A program made the position numbers and the translations under genes. 64,000 nt of DNA from Cladorrhinum sp. PSN259 (lineage: Eukaryota; Ascomycota; Sordariomycetes; Sordariales; Podosporaceae). The stretch is taken from assembly GCA_033725935.1 (NCBI GenBank), contig MU867110.1, positions 124,001-188,000 on the forward strand, given 5' to 3'. Positions 1 through 9,196 of the stretch are shown piece by piece. The stretch's first letter is position 1. Every line of letters starts with the position of its first letter. The notes below the pieces were generated by a model, which saw only the letters and a program-made list of their open reading frames with translations, had not been told where the DNA came from and did no database searches.

Positions 1-878
1 ATAGGATTGGTCGGTTTGTTCGGATACACCATGCAAGAAGTCAGCAGCAATTCTTGATTGTTGCGGGAGCGCAGATGAGGTGTCTGACCTTGCATCCTGC
101 GTCGACCCACACGTAGGTAATGCTGCCCTCCGGCTTCCGGCTCAACCTTCTTGTTGGTGCCACTACGAGGCAGGCACGAGGCAGAGACGGGACGTCGCCG
201 ACCAAGTTGAGATCCCGATCTCGCAACCTCAAAATTTAAAACCGAACTTTGTGCAGTTGCGATGCCTACCTTACCTCGGTGAGCTTGAGGTCACTATCTC
301 AGCATCGATGCATTTCAGTTGGTGATCACACAGACGGGTAGATAAACTTCTTAGCTTAGTCGGAGAATTTCATTGTTTTAGATTGGTCCTGGTGTCACCC
401 CAGCGGCCGCAAAGAGGCTGGCCGTTTCTTGGTGTTCCCCAGTTTCTTAAACACAGCCCTATTATGAGGCTGAATGCACTTGTACGGCTCAGGCCTCCCA
501 TTGACATGGATCTGGACGTCGACTGAGCCTGATCCTAGTACTAATTTTAAGCTATGCCAAAAACAAGATGAGAGTGCGAATCCAAGACACCAGCGAAGTC
601 GGCAAGTGACTCAACGGAGGGTCAAACCTCAATAGTTAAACTTCAACAAATAGCCAAGAAGGTGGAGCTTAGTTCGGATGACTATCGATAAAACTTACAT
701 AGTAATTTGTAGTGGAGGGAGTAGACTCTTGACAAGTATATAATTAGAGAGCCTTGTCGAAGCCCACCCTCGAGTAGATACTTTGTTGTAACACAGCCGC
801 CTCAAGTCACCGCAGCGAATATATACCGCCAAATTAACACCCAGGCCACGGGACAAATCAACCAGCGACTCATCAAAA
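1..878. other. Intergenic, no gene recognised
   Basis: No open frame here resembles a known family or carries a convincing splice pattern. A 63-codon minus-strand frame at 41-232 could be an exon of a gene lying off the left edge, but nothing in it is recognisable. The right part is the upstream region of the NADAR gene. Confidence 0.5.
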
Positions 879-1508
879 ATGCCACCCAAAGCCCCATCCC
901 GAACCCAATTCCAACGCAACCAAGGACCGCTCTACTTCTGGCGGGAAACAGTCGCATATGGCTACCTCTCAAACTGGTACCCATCCCCATTTACGACCGG
1001 CCCGGTTCCCCCCCAAATCTCCTCAACGCCCATCCTCAACCCCGAATCCCACCTCACGTCGCCCATTACCTTTTCAACCTCGGAGCACCACATGATGTAC
1101 TGCAAAGCCCTGCTCTTCCATCCAGAATCCGTAGACGCAGTCCTATCAGCGCAACACCCGCGCCAAGCCAAAGACATCGGCAGGAGAATCCCCAACTTTG
1201 ACGAAAAAGTGTGGAACAGACACAGAAATGAAGTCGTGAGGCAAGGGAATTACTTGAAATTTACGTACCCCGTCAACAACGAAGAGGGGAGTAAGTGGAC
1301 TGTTGGAGGGAAAAGTATCAGAGAGCATCTGCTGGAGACGGGTGACAGAGAGCTGGTGGAGGCTAGTCCGTGGGATAAAATTTGGGGTATCGGGTTCAAA
1401 GCGGAGGACGCTGAGAGGAATAGGAGGAATTGGGGGTTGAATTTGCTGGGTAAGGAGTTGATGAATGTTCGGTCGGTGATTAGGGCGGAGGAAGAGGGGG
1501 AAAAGTAG
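879..1508 (+). CDS. NADAR (YbiA-like, DUF1768) domain protein
   Basis: Intact single-exon gene of 209 aa. Nearly the whole protein is one NADAR domain. Visible landmarks are the aromatic YFW...YGYLSNWYPSPF block (about residues 18-42), the TSEHHMMYCKALLF block (66-80), the WNRHRNEVVRQGNYLKF block (about 111-128), and the LLETGDRELVEASPWDKIWGIGF block (about 150-173). The C-terminal WGLNLLGKELMNVRS is typical of the family. Family knowledge: bacterial YbiA and plant relatives are N-glycosidases that hydrolyse damaged or unstable early riboflavin-pathway intermediates, and other members act on ADP-ribose derivatives. The substrate of this fungal copy is inferred only. There is no signal peptide or membrane segment, so a soluble protein is expected. 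It is convergent with TIM44. Confidence 0.9.
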   Translation: MPPKAPSRTQFQRNQGPLYFWRETVAYGYLSNWYPSPFTTGPVPPQISSTPILNPESHLTSPITFSTSEHHMMYCKALLFHPESVDAVLSAQHPRQAKDIGRRIPNFDEKVWNRHRNEVVRQGNYLKFTYPVNNEEGSKWTVGGKSIREHLLETGDRELVEASPWDKIWGIGFKAEDAERNRRNWGLNLLGKELMNVRSVIRAEEEGEK

Positions 1509-2281
1509 ATAAAGGAGGCAGAGGCTGGCAATAGTAAGGGGAAATAGGCATGGTTCACGTAGAAGTTGAGGAATTTGTGAAGGGCAGAAGTAGTGAGGAA
1601 GGGATACGATAAGCGGATTACAAGATTGAAAGATGAAAAGGTGAAGTGTTGTTTGTTAATATATAATGAAGCACACTGCAAGAAGATATGGTACACCAAG
1701 AACTTGGTATAGATTAATGTATATACGGATACACAGATTTTTTCTTAGAAAAAAGGCTGATGTTCCGCTGTTATAGACTGACCTGCCCCCAAAAAAGGAC
1801 CTTGCAGTGTCAGGTGGTTGAAGCTATTGGCAGACTTTTCTCCAACCTGGGAAATTCCCCTCTTCCCTTTTCTTTCTATTTGTACAAACAAAACAGGCTG
1901 CTCCATCCTGTATCATCATGAACACATGCCCGCTTTTCCATTCCCTTCCGGCTTCCATCGTAAATGTGTTGTGTAAGAGTGGCGTGTTTCGTAGTTGTGA
2001 AAAATGCTCCAAAAGCGCCTGCTTTCCTAAGCCCTGTCTATAAAACTTGGAACAAAAACTTTTTTCCCCACCGCCCCCCACCGTCCCTAGAGAAAACTCC
2101 TACAGCGGCTAGGATTTCGCCCTAGATGCTATATGCTGAAATAATACACATTTCCTTCTCATACTAAACACAGATCAAGCTTTGAAAAGGTAATTGAAGC
2201 CAAAGGCCAAAGTGTGTGCGTGTTGGGACCACTCCGGTGTCCCTAAAAGTACAAGTTTTAAACTTTGCGGTGGTTAATCTT
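1509..2281. other. Convergent 3' intergenic region
   Basis: This lies between the stops of the NADAR gene (+) and TIM44 (-) and should contain both 3' UTRs. A 149-codon minus-strand frame at 1250-1699 is an antisense shadow of the NADAR gene. Nothing else is recognised. Confidence 0.6.
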
Positions 2282-3939
2282 TTAAATCCAGTCGCGACCG
2301 CTCTTTTGCATCTCGATAAACCGCCAGCCTCTCGTCTCGGGGTTGTTGACATCCTCGGGGATGCGAGTGATGCCAATGGCGTATGTGACGAGCTGCACCT
2401 TGTCCTCCATGCCGGCGTGGAGCTTTCCAGTCTTAGCGTTGCGATATACGTGGACCTCCTGGGTCCGGCAGGTGATAACAAATACTGGAACTTCACCGGG
2501 GTCCAACAGCCGCGCCTTAAGGATATCGACTCCTCTAATATCCAGGATGCGTCCGTCAGACTTCAAGCCTGCCTGCTGATACTGCTTAGTCAGGGCCTCG
2601 TAAACTGAGTACTGGGCTTCTGAGAGCCAAAGCTTCAAGGTTTCGATATCACCCTTGACGTAGGCGTCCAGAACTTCGGGGAGAATGAACTCGCGAAGCT
2701 CGTTAAGGAAACCCTCAAGTTGGAAGCCGGGGTCCATAGCGCGAAGCCTCTTGATAACCATGGCTGTCTCGTTTTCTGCGAACCAGCCTGCAACCTTATC
2801 GGTGATACTGCGAGCCGTGGAGATCAACGGGTTCTCCGACTCTTGGTAGACTGTCTTCATGCCAAACAAACCCTGGACGAGCTTGTTGGTGTCTCTGAAA
2901 TCCCTCCATGCCTCCTTCCACGCAGCGTCCTTGTGAAGGGTAACGTTGGTTCCGGCCCTGTTAATTCATTGGTCAGTAAAAAAACCTCAATGTAGTTATA
3001 TAACGGGCGCTCTTACTCGGGATCCTCGTCGAACACTTCCACCTTGGGGGCCTTCTTGGCCAACTCCTCTCTTCGTTTCCTCCGTTCCTCCTTGTCAACC
3101 CAGCCGCCGTATCTTGAGCTGCTGCCATCATCGATAACATTCTTGACGTTCTTGTATGCTTCGGTCTCGCGAATTGGCTTGGTGGCCTTGTCGAGGGCTT
3201 CGCCGGTGATGTTGGCGCCCTTTCGCACACCCTTCATGACGGGCGTCTCCCAGGTCCATTGAGCGCCCTTGCCGATAGCACCAGCGGTGGTCTTGACGAC
3301 GGTCGACGCGGCGGTTCCGACAACGCCGGTAGTAGCCTCGTATGCCTCGCGCGCCTTTCGAACCTTTTCACTCTCGGCGAACTGGTGTGCAGATGACGCG
3401 AGGGCCTTAGTCGACTCGTTCCATTCCTTTGACTGCTTGAACTCGCTTTGCATGGTGTCTACGAACACTTGCCATGGGGTCTTGTCTCCGTGGGGTGGTG
3501 GGGGCGGCGTATCCTCCTGCTTTTCCTTCTGCTTTCCCTCGCTTTGCCCCTCACCCTCAGCCTCGCCCTCCTTCTTTTCCTTGTCCTCCTTGTCCTCCTT
3601 GGCCTCAGATTCTGCCTCCTTGTTTTCCTCCGTCTTCGCCTTGGCGTCTTTGGCCTCTGCTTGTTGTTGTTGTCGTGACCTTGCGGAGACGTGGAAGGAG
3701 CGGGCGTTGGCGCATGATGGCGCGTCTAACCTGAAGGTGCTGGGGAGGAAGGTCGACCGGAGGAGTGGCTGTTGATGAGGGGTAAGTGATGATGGCCTAC
3801 TGATTCTAGCGGCGGTCTGAGTTGTTGAGAGAAAGCGGATCACAGCGGGCGCGATGACGCCGACGTTCACGGTGCTGCGAAGAGCTGATGTTCGCAGAGC
3901 GCCCGGCGCGAGCGTCTGGATCTGTCGGGATGCGTTCAT
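2282..3939 (-). CDS. TIM44: Tim44, mitochondrial import motor subunit
   Basis: Two exons (3939-3017 and 2957-2282) flank a 59-bp intron with a GTAAGA donor and CAG acceptor. Splicing joins ...DEDPE to AGTNVTLHKDAAWKE. The 532-aa product has an Arg/Ser-rich presequence, a charged Lys/Glu low-complexity stretch (about 95-155), a proline run, a coiled region, and the Tim44 C-terminal lipid-binding domain. That domain is seen in MDPGFQLEGFLNELREFILP and PEVLDAYVKGDIETLKLWLSE, ending RGWRFIEMQKSGRDWI. Tim44 docks mtHsp70 and the J-proteins at the TIM23 channel on the matrix side. The start was chosen because it begins the presequence; the frame runs open further upstream, but that is 5' leader. 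It is divergent from the mitochondrial ribosomal gene uS11m with about 517 bp between starts. Confidence 0.95.
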
Positions 3940-4456
3940 GGTAATTTCGTATGTAAAAACCAAGCCGCCTTGCACAGGCTGAACGAAGCTTGGGAACCGG
4001 GTTATCAATGAAATTGCGCAAAAACGGAGCTTCTCGTTACTCCTCGTTTTTGGTTCACAGTGGATGGTTTGATGGATGCAACAAGAAAGCTTGAAGCAAA
4101 TGCCTGGGGTCTGGGGGGAGGGGGAAGTTGCTGAAATCCTCAAGTCCCTCAAGAATTCTTTGCCCGCCGAGCCCGCCCCAAATCTTTGCCAAGACCCCGG
4201 CAAATTCCCGGCTCGGCGCCCCCGGTCACCGCTTGGCCGAGGGGTTCTCCAAATTTCCATCCTAAAAAAAGTCCTGAGAGGTCAATGCGCAGTGGGCAGA
4301 GACAGGACCGCTGGTGACCTAGTGAGCTATGTAAGTAGCCTCAGGCCAAACATCGAACTCTCAAAAACTACACCTCGATCTCGGATCCGAACCGACCCCA
4401 AGCCAGATACCACCTCTCCGGTGCCAGTCGAGGGTCATCGACACACGATCTTTCAG
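3940..4456. promoter_or_regulatory. Divergent promoter region of TIM44 and uS11m
   Basis: This 517-bp region separates the starts of two divergent nuclear genes for mitochondrial proteins, so a shared bidirectional promoter is inferred. On the + side a GTAAGT at 4331 and a TTTCAG ending at 4456, directly before the uS11m ATG, would make a 126-bp 5' UTR intron. No CCAAT box was seen. Confidence 0.4.
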
Positions 4457-5092
4457 ATGAGCCGATTTTCGATGCCGCGCCTGTTGGCGCAGGGCATGCT
4501 TCGAACTTTCACAAAGCCCCAGCCCCCAACACCCAGCGCACCACAATGGACTCGGCTATTTTCCCAGTCGAGCACCCTCCGAATCGAAGATGACAGCTCT
4601 ATGACTGGAGGTGTGGCCATGAACCAGCTCGCGAATAACGTCATGGGGAAGGCTTCCAACCCAGGTGTTTCTGGCGACGCCTTGGCTGCCGATCTCAACC
4701 TGGTCGAGGATGAAGACGTTGAGCCTTACCACTTCCACGTTTACTCGCACAAACACAACACACACGTTACATTGACGAACCCAAAACGCGACGCCCTCAT
4801 CTCACTGTCGTGCGGCAATCTTGGCTTCAAGAAGGCCAATCGCAAGCACTACGACTCGGCGTACCAGCTGGGCGCCTATGTGATTGACAAGATGCACCAG
4901 AAAGGTTTGACCAACAAGGTCAAGAAGCTGGAGGTTGTTCTTAGAGGGTTCGGGCCTGGAAGAGAGGCTGTTACGAAGGTTTTGATGGGCAACGAAGGCA
5001 AGCTTTTGCGCGACAAGATTGTCAAGGTGTCAGATTCAACAAGACTCAAGTTTGGTGGTACCAGAAGCAAGAGACCAAGGAGATTGGGTTAA
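4457..5092 (+). CDS. Mitochondrial small-subunit ribosomal protein uS11m
   Basis: Single coding exon of 211 aa. The N-terminal 60 residues are basic and Ser/Thr-rich, as in a mitochondrial presequence (MSRFSMPRLLAQGMLRTFTK). The rest is an S11 fold: HVYSHKHNTHVTLTN, the ALISLSCGNLGFKKANRKHYDSA block, the YVIDKMHQKGL helix, KKLEVVLRGFGPGREAVTKVL, and the basic end TRSKRPRRLG. uS11 sits on the platform of the small subunit near the 3' end of the small rRNA; the yeast mitochondrial counterpart is Mrps18. The frame stays open back to 4076, but that stretch looks like leader and promoter. I chose the ATG right after a strong acceptor-like TTTCAG. Confidence 0.92.
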   Translation: MSRFSMPRLLAQGMLRTFTKPQPPTPSAPQWTRLFSQSSTLRIEDDSSMTGGVAMNQLANNVMGKASNPGVSGDALAADLNLVEDEDVEPYHFHVYSHKHNTHVTLTNPKRDALISLSCGNLGFKKANRKHYDSAYQLGAYVIDKMHQKGLTNKVKKLEVVLRGFGPGREAVTKVLMGNEGKLLRDKIVKVSDSTRLKFGGTRSKRPRRLG

Positions 5093-5510
5093 AGAGCTGG
5101 ATGAAGAATGGTCAGTTGGGTTTATTGAAAGGGTATGGAAAGGGCGAGAAAGGAAAAATATATTGGAGGGTTTTCGAGTCCGTCTCTCGGTGCGGAGATA
5201 TTTCCCGTTTTGGTTCCATGTACATTATTGTCTTGTATATTATTGTCCATTAGGCGTGCAACAAATACAGGCCGAATCATATCATGAAGGTTGTCAACTG
5301 TCAAACAAATATGAGGCCGGTGCCTATGGTCTAGAGGGGAAGTTCGGTATTGGCAACCCCGAATATCCGGCTTGTAACGGCTGAGCCCCACTAAAATTTT
5401 CCAGATTCATGGCACTCTCATCCAAGTTGAACAGCTCCTCTCCCGTCCGGTCTTGATCCGACCTCCACATCTTGTTCAAGACGCCAATTGCGCCATGTAA
5501 ACACTCAGCA
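5093..5510. other. Tandem intergenic region uS11m-BCS1
   Basis: This 418-bp spacer between two genes in the same direction should hold the 3' UTR of uS11m and the BCS1 promoter. A CCAAT pentamer occurs about 25 bp before the BCS1 start, too close to be a convincing promoter element. Confidence 0.5.
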
Positions 5511-7067
5511 ATGTCCGGAACTCCCCAGATCCCGCCGGCGACAACGGCATTGCCGTCGACTCCCCAACCCACGTCACCGCAGCAGCAACAATCATCCCCA
5601 ATCGCAGCTTTGACATCATCACTCCTCGGCCAAAATGCCCCTCCAGCCCCCGCCTCCTCAACGCCGAACTCCTCCTCCTCTCTCCTTGACAATCTCTTCT
5701 CCAACCCAGTCTTCGCAGGCGGTTTCGGCCTCGCCTCCCTAGGCGCCGCCGTCTCCCTCGGCCGTCGCGGCTTCGTAGCAACCACCTCACTCCTCCGCCG
5801 ACAGCTCCTCGTCAACATCGAGATCTCCAAGGCAGACCCCTCATACCCCTGGGTTCTTGCATGGCTCTCCCAGCCCCGCGAACCCGGCGGCTTCTTAGCC
5901 AGTCGTCTCACGCGCATGCGCAACCTCGCCGTGCACACCACCACGAGCTCAATCATCAGCCCGTATAGACCAGATGCCTCAAAAGTTACGCGTGCGGATT
6001 TTAGGGTACAGCCCGGGTACGGCCGTTATCTCGTCCGACATAAACCGGGTGTGTACATTGCGGTGAACAGGGAGAAGGCAAGCACGGCGGTGACAACCAC
6101 GGGCGAGCCGCACGAGACGTTGACGCTTACGATGCTGTATATGCACCGAGAGTTACTGGCGGATGTTTTTACGGAGGCGCATGCGCTGGCCCAGAGTTAT
6201 AATCAAGGTAGGACGGTGGTTTACACGGCTAGGAACATGAGCTGGCAGGTTTTGGGTAAACCCAGAGTCAAGAGGCCGCTGGGTAGCGTGATTTTGGATG
6301 AGGGAGTAAAGGAGAGCATCGTGGCGGATGTGAAGGAGTTTATTGAGTCTCAGCAATGGTATACTGAGCGGGGTGTGCCATACAGGAGAGGATATCTGTT
6401 GTACGGCCCTCCTGGAACGGGCAAGACGAGCTTTATTCAGGCTTTAGCGGGCGAGTTAGATTACAGTGTTGCCATGGTTAATCTGAGCGAACGCGGGGTG
6501 ACGGATGATTTGCTCGCGCAGTTGTTGACCAACTTGCCTGAGAGGAGTATATTGCTCCTGGAGGATGTGGATGCCGCGATGATTAACAGGCGGCAGAGGG
6601 ACCCGGATGGGTATAGTGGCAGCACTGTAACGGCGTCGGGATTGTTGAATGCGCTGGACGGCCTATCTGCAGGCGAGGACAGGATTGCGTTCCTTACCAC
6701 GAACCATATCGATCAGTTGGATCCGGCTCTGATCCGGCCTGGTCGAGTGGATATGATGCTTCGTATCGGCGAGGCGACGCGGTACCAGGCCGCTCAAATG
6801 TGGGATCGGTACTATGGGGACATGGACCCAAACCACTCGGGCAGGGAGCGCTTCCTGAACAGGTTGGACAAGCTTGGGTTATTTGGTGGTGATAGCCAGG
6901 ACCCAAGCGTGCCCAAGAGACATACCTCGACTGCTGCGATCCAGGGCCTGTTCCAGTTCAACAAGGGTGACATGGAAGGTGCCATCAATATGGCTGAGGG
7001 CTTGATTCCGAGGACTTTTGAGCCTGAAGCTCCCTCCCCTGATGGGGCGATTAAGTCACCGGCATGA
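5511..7067 (+). CDS. BCS1: BCS1-type AAA ATPase, complex III assembly factor
   Basis: Intronless, 518 aa. A Ser/Pro/Gln-rich N-terminus precedes a glycine/alanine-rich membrane segment (about 65-82, FAGGFGLASLGAAVSLG). The BCS1 N-terminal domain follows, including the PSYPWVLAWLSQ and YRPDASKVTRADFRVQPG blocks. The AAA module has Walker A GPPGTGKT (about 298-305), Walker B SILLLEDVDAA (about 347), sensor TTNHIDQLDPALIRPGRVD, and a C-terminal helical region. Bcs1 moves the folded Rieske iron-sulfur protein across the mitochondrial inner membrane into complex III. An in-frame ATG lies 13 codons upstream at 5472; I chose 5511 because MSGTPQ is the more natural start, and this is not certain. It lies 1.7 kb from QCR9, a structural subunit of the same complex. 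Confidence 0.93.
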   Translation: MSGTPQIPPATTALPSTPQPTSPQQQQSSPIAALTSSLLGQNAPPAPASSTPNSSSSLLDNLFSNPVFAGGFGLASLGAAVSLGRRGFVATTSLLRRQLLVNIEISKADPSYPWVLAWLSQPREPGGFLASRLTRMRNLAVHTTTSSIISPYRPDASKVTRADFRVQPGYGRYLVRHKPGVYIAVNREKASTAVTTTGEPHETLTLTMLYMHRELLADVFTEAHALAQSYNQGRTVVYTARNMSWQVLGKPRVKRPLGSVILDEGVKESIVADVKEFIESQQWYTERGVPYRRGYLLYGPPGTGKTSFIQALAGELDYSVAMVNLSERGVTDDLLAQLLTNLPERSILLLEDVDAAMINRRQRDPDGYSGSTVTASGLLNALDGLSAGEDRIAFLTTNHIDQLDPALIRPGRVDMMLRIGEATRYQAAQMWDRYYGDMDPNHSGRERFLNRLDKLGLFGGDSQDPSVPKRHTSTAAIQGLFQFNKGDMEGAINMAEGLIPRTFEPEAPSPDGAIKSPA

Positions 7068-7667
7068 TGAATATGTATGTATATATGTACAACAAGTCAT
7101 AATTATAGATCGTTGATACCCAATAGACCATGTCACTTGAGATTTTCCATGCAATGCTCATTAAATATATGTGATTGTTTCTTTTGACATGTACTATCTA
7201 GCCAGGAGCGGATGGCAGCCATGGCAATTTTTCAATATTAGTTCCGATTAAGACTCTTCTGAACCCCGATCCACCATTATATTTTCAGGTGTGTTGCTCC
7301 ACTCCTCCTAATGCTGTTGACATAGACCCAAAATATTATCAGTTCCCCCCTCCCCAGTTCTGCGCTTATCCTCCCCAAACGCGAGCATATGTCATCGTTC
7401 CAGATGTATGTGGTATAACATGATGCACCTATGATAGCTTGGGGACATCATTACTAGAGGTTTTGCTGAAAGCGACGGGATGATAAGACTTTAAGTGTTG
7501 AGGTTGCACAACAGGAAGCCATCATCAGCTTATCTTCCAACCCGATTTCTACATCCGTTTGTTGTGGCTTGTCACCGATATCGGATGAAAGTTTATGTTA
7601 TGATTGATATAGTGGATTTTACCGAAATGAACGATTTGAATGCCGTTTTTTGTTGTCAAATCGTGGT
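7068..7667. other. Convergent 3' intergenic region BCS1-PYM
   Basis: This region holds the 3' ends of two convergent genes. It is AT-richer than the flanking exons, with several TATATGTA-like strings just after the BCS1 stop that could serve as 3'-end signals. No gene was seen. Confidence 0.5.
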
Positions 7668-8279
7668 TCAGGTCGAAGCTGCCTCTGTTTTTGGCGTGTC
7701 CTCAGTGGCCTTTAGGTCCTTTAGCTCCTTTGGCTCGCCGTTTGAGTCAAAGCCCAGTGCTTCCAGCTCGCGAATGAGCTCATTGATCTTGATGACCTTG
7801 GTGAGCTGCTCCGGAAGCAGTGTACCGCCACCTTCCTTCTTCTCCGCGAGCTCCTTAGCCTGGCGGAGTTTCTTCTTCAGGGCACGAACTTTCTTCTCTT
7901 TCTCGACTTCGGGATCGACCTCCTCAACTTTTGGGGTAGAAGGAATGGGAGCGTTCTCAGACTTCTCTGCTGTCTCGGCGGCTTCGTTTTTCTTGCGAGC
8001 AGCCTTGCGGCGCTTCGCATTCTTAGCAGCGGCGGCGCTCGATGGCTGAGCTGGCTTGTCGTCCTGGAGCCCCTCAGAACCGGGGACTGGGCCCTTCCCG
8101 CGATTGCGGAACCCTTCGGCGGCGCGGTTCTTGTAAACCTCTACATCCTCAGGGGGACGGTAGCCAGGCCTAATCTTGATAGCTTTGCGCGTGCTGCCGT
8201 CGGCGCGAGTGGACTCTGGGATGTGGCGGCTGCCACTCTCGTCAGTGACGATGCCGGCGTTTGAAGGTTCCGACGGCAT
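7668..8279 (-). CDS. PYM1: PYM (partner of Y14-Mago), exon-junction-complex recycling factor
   Basis: Single exon, 203 aa. The N-terminal Mago-binding motif is clear at residues about 16-50: SGSRHIPESTRADGSTRKAI, then KIRPGYRPPEDVEVYKNR. The middle is a basic Ala/Lys-rich linker (KNAKRRKAARKKNEAAE). The C-terminal half is a charged helix with VRALKKKLRQAKELAEKKEGG and LTKVIKINELIRELEALGF, the region that contacts ribosomes in animal PYM. Family knowledge: PYM binds the Mago-Y14 dimer through its N-terminus and strips exon junction complexes from translated mRNA. Its presence implies that this fungus keeps an EJC. It is divergent from QCR9 with 459 bp between starts. Confidence 0.93.
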   Translation of the reverse strand: MPSEPSNAGIVTDESGSRHIPESTRADGSTRKAIKIRPGYRPPEDVEVYKNRAAEGFRNRGKGPVPGSEGLQDDKPAQPSSAAAAKNAKRRKAARKKNEAAETAEKSENAPIPSTPKVEEVDPEVEKEKKVRALKKKLRQAKELAEKKEGGGTLLPEQLTKVIKINELIRELEALGFDSNGEPKELKDLKATEDTPKTEAAST

Positions 8280-8738
8280 GATTGCGGACTGCGATCGTAT
8301 ATCTATTGTATCGTTGTGGAACTGAGAGTCGATTCTGGTAGTCTCGCCGAGTGAATATTTGGTTACTAGCCCGGGCGGCGGCGACCGACCGTTGTCAACC
8401 TTAACGGCCAGTGATGAGATGGAACTGGAACCTGAGAAGTGGAATTGGAAGCTGGACCCCTCCCGCTACAGAAAGTTGGCGGGGTACTCCAAATCACAGG
8501 GTTGCCAAGCAACTTACCCCAGTCGCAAGTGGTTGCAGAGCTTTGGCCAATCAGCTGCCTGCCGGATAGTTCCGTGAGGCCTTTCCGGCGTCCCTTCAGT
8601 GGTCAGTTTTGCTAAATCAATTGCAACGAAAACGCCCGACAGACAAGCTTCGCGACCTCGCATCCACTCGCACGACGTCAAATCCGACAACCCGAACCTC
8701 CCAATTGTCCCAGGTTGTGACCTCAAAACACCGCCAAA
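8280..8738. promoter_or_regulatory. Divergent promoter region of PYM and QCR9
   Basis: This 459-bp spacer separates two divergent starts. It contains a CCAAT box (8547-8551) within TGGCCAATCAG, about 190 bp upstream of the QCR9 ATG. That is a normal position for the fungal HAP/CBC complex, which activates many respiratory genes. Binding is inferred from the motif only. Confidence 0.45.
8547..8551 (+). promoter_or_regulatory. CCAAT box upstream of QCR9
   Basis: CCAAT sits within the 11-mer TGGCCAATCAG, about 190 bp before the QCR9 start codon. The same 11-mer, in the other orientation, lies about 170 bp before COA3. The CCAAT-binding complex prefers CCAATCA-type sites, which this is. Confidence 0.4.
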
Positions 8739-9196
8739 ATGGTGAGCTGAAAGAGTCGAGGAGCTGTTCCAAGCTGAATTGGGCGAATAACTGACCGCGC
8801 ACCGTCACAGTCCGCTACTATTTACAAGCAAGTCTCCCTCCTCCTCCGATGAGCCGATGAAACGCAGAATCCCGACGACAACCGGAATACAGCCAGGACT
8901 AACACACACCCAACAGCGCCTTGTTCCGCAAGAACTACTCCATGCTTGGCCTTGTCTTCGCCGGCGCTTTCGCCTTCAACATGTTGGTTGCCGGACCCCA
9001 TACCATAACCATCTAGAACCACTTTACTAAGCTTTATACAGGGGCTACGACACGCTCATGACGAAGGTTTGGGACAGCAACAACAAGGGTGTATGAGAAG
9101 ACCATGATTCTGTCATTATTTGGGAAGAACGCAACTGACATAGAGGAATAGCGCCAATGGAAGGACATCCGCCACAAGTACGTCGAGGAAGAGTAA
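8739..9196 (+). CDS. QCR9: Qcr9, cytochrome bc1 complex subunit 9
   Basis: Five exons: 8739-8741 (ATG only), 8811-8827, 8917-8982, 9042-9090 and 9152-9196. They encode 59 aa, close to the small size of the family (yeast Qcr9 is about 66). Hallmarks after splicing are SATIYNALFRKNYSMLGLVF at the N-terminus, one membrane helix (about LGLVFAGAFAFNM), YDTLMTKVWDSNNKG, and the family signature RQWKDIRHKY near the end. Intron 2 starts with GC (GCAAGT donor) and has a CTAAC branch site and CAG acceptor; only this junction restores the ...YNALFRK frame. The other donors are GTGAGC, GTTGGT and GTATGA. Qcr9 is a single-pass inner-membrane subunit of complex III. No exon is long enough to show as an open frame. 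Confidence 0.93.

Noticed and set aside
1250..1699. 149-codon minus-strand frame
   Set aside because: Antisense to the end of the NADAR gene and its 3' region, with Ser/Phe/Leu-rich content typical of reversed purine-rich sequence.
3269..3775. 168-codon plus-strand frame rich in Ser/Phe
   Set aside because: Antisense shadow of the Lys/Glu-rich part of TIM44.
4076..4456. 127-codon N-terminal extension of uS11m
   Set aside because: It has no mitochondrial-targeting character or family match and lies in the shared promoter; the 4457 start gives a normal presequence.
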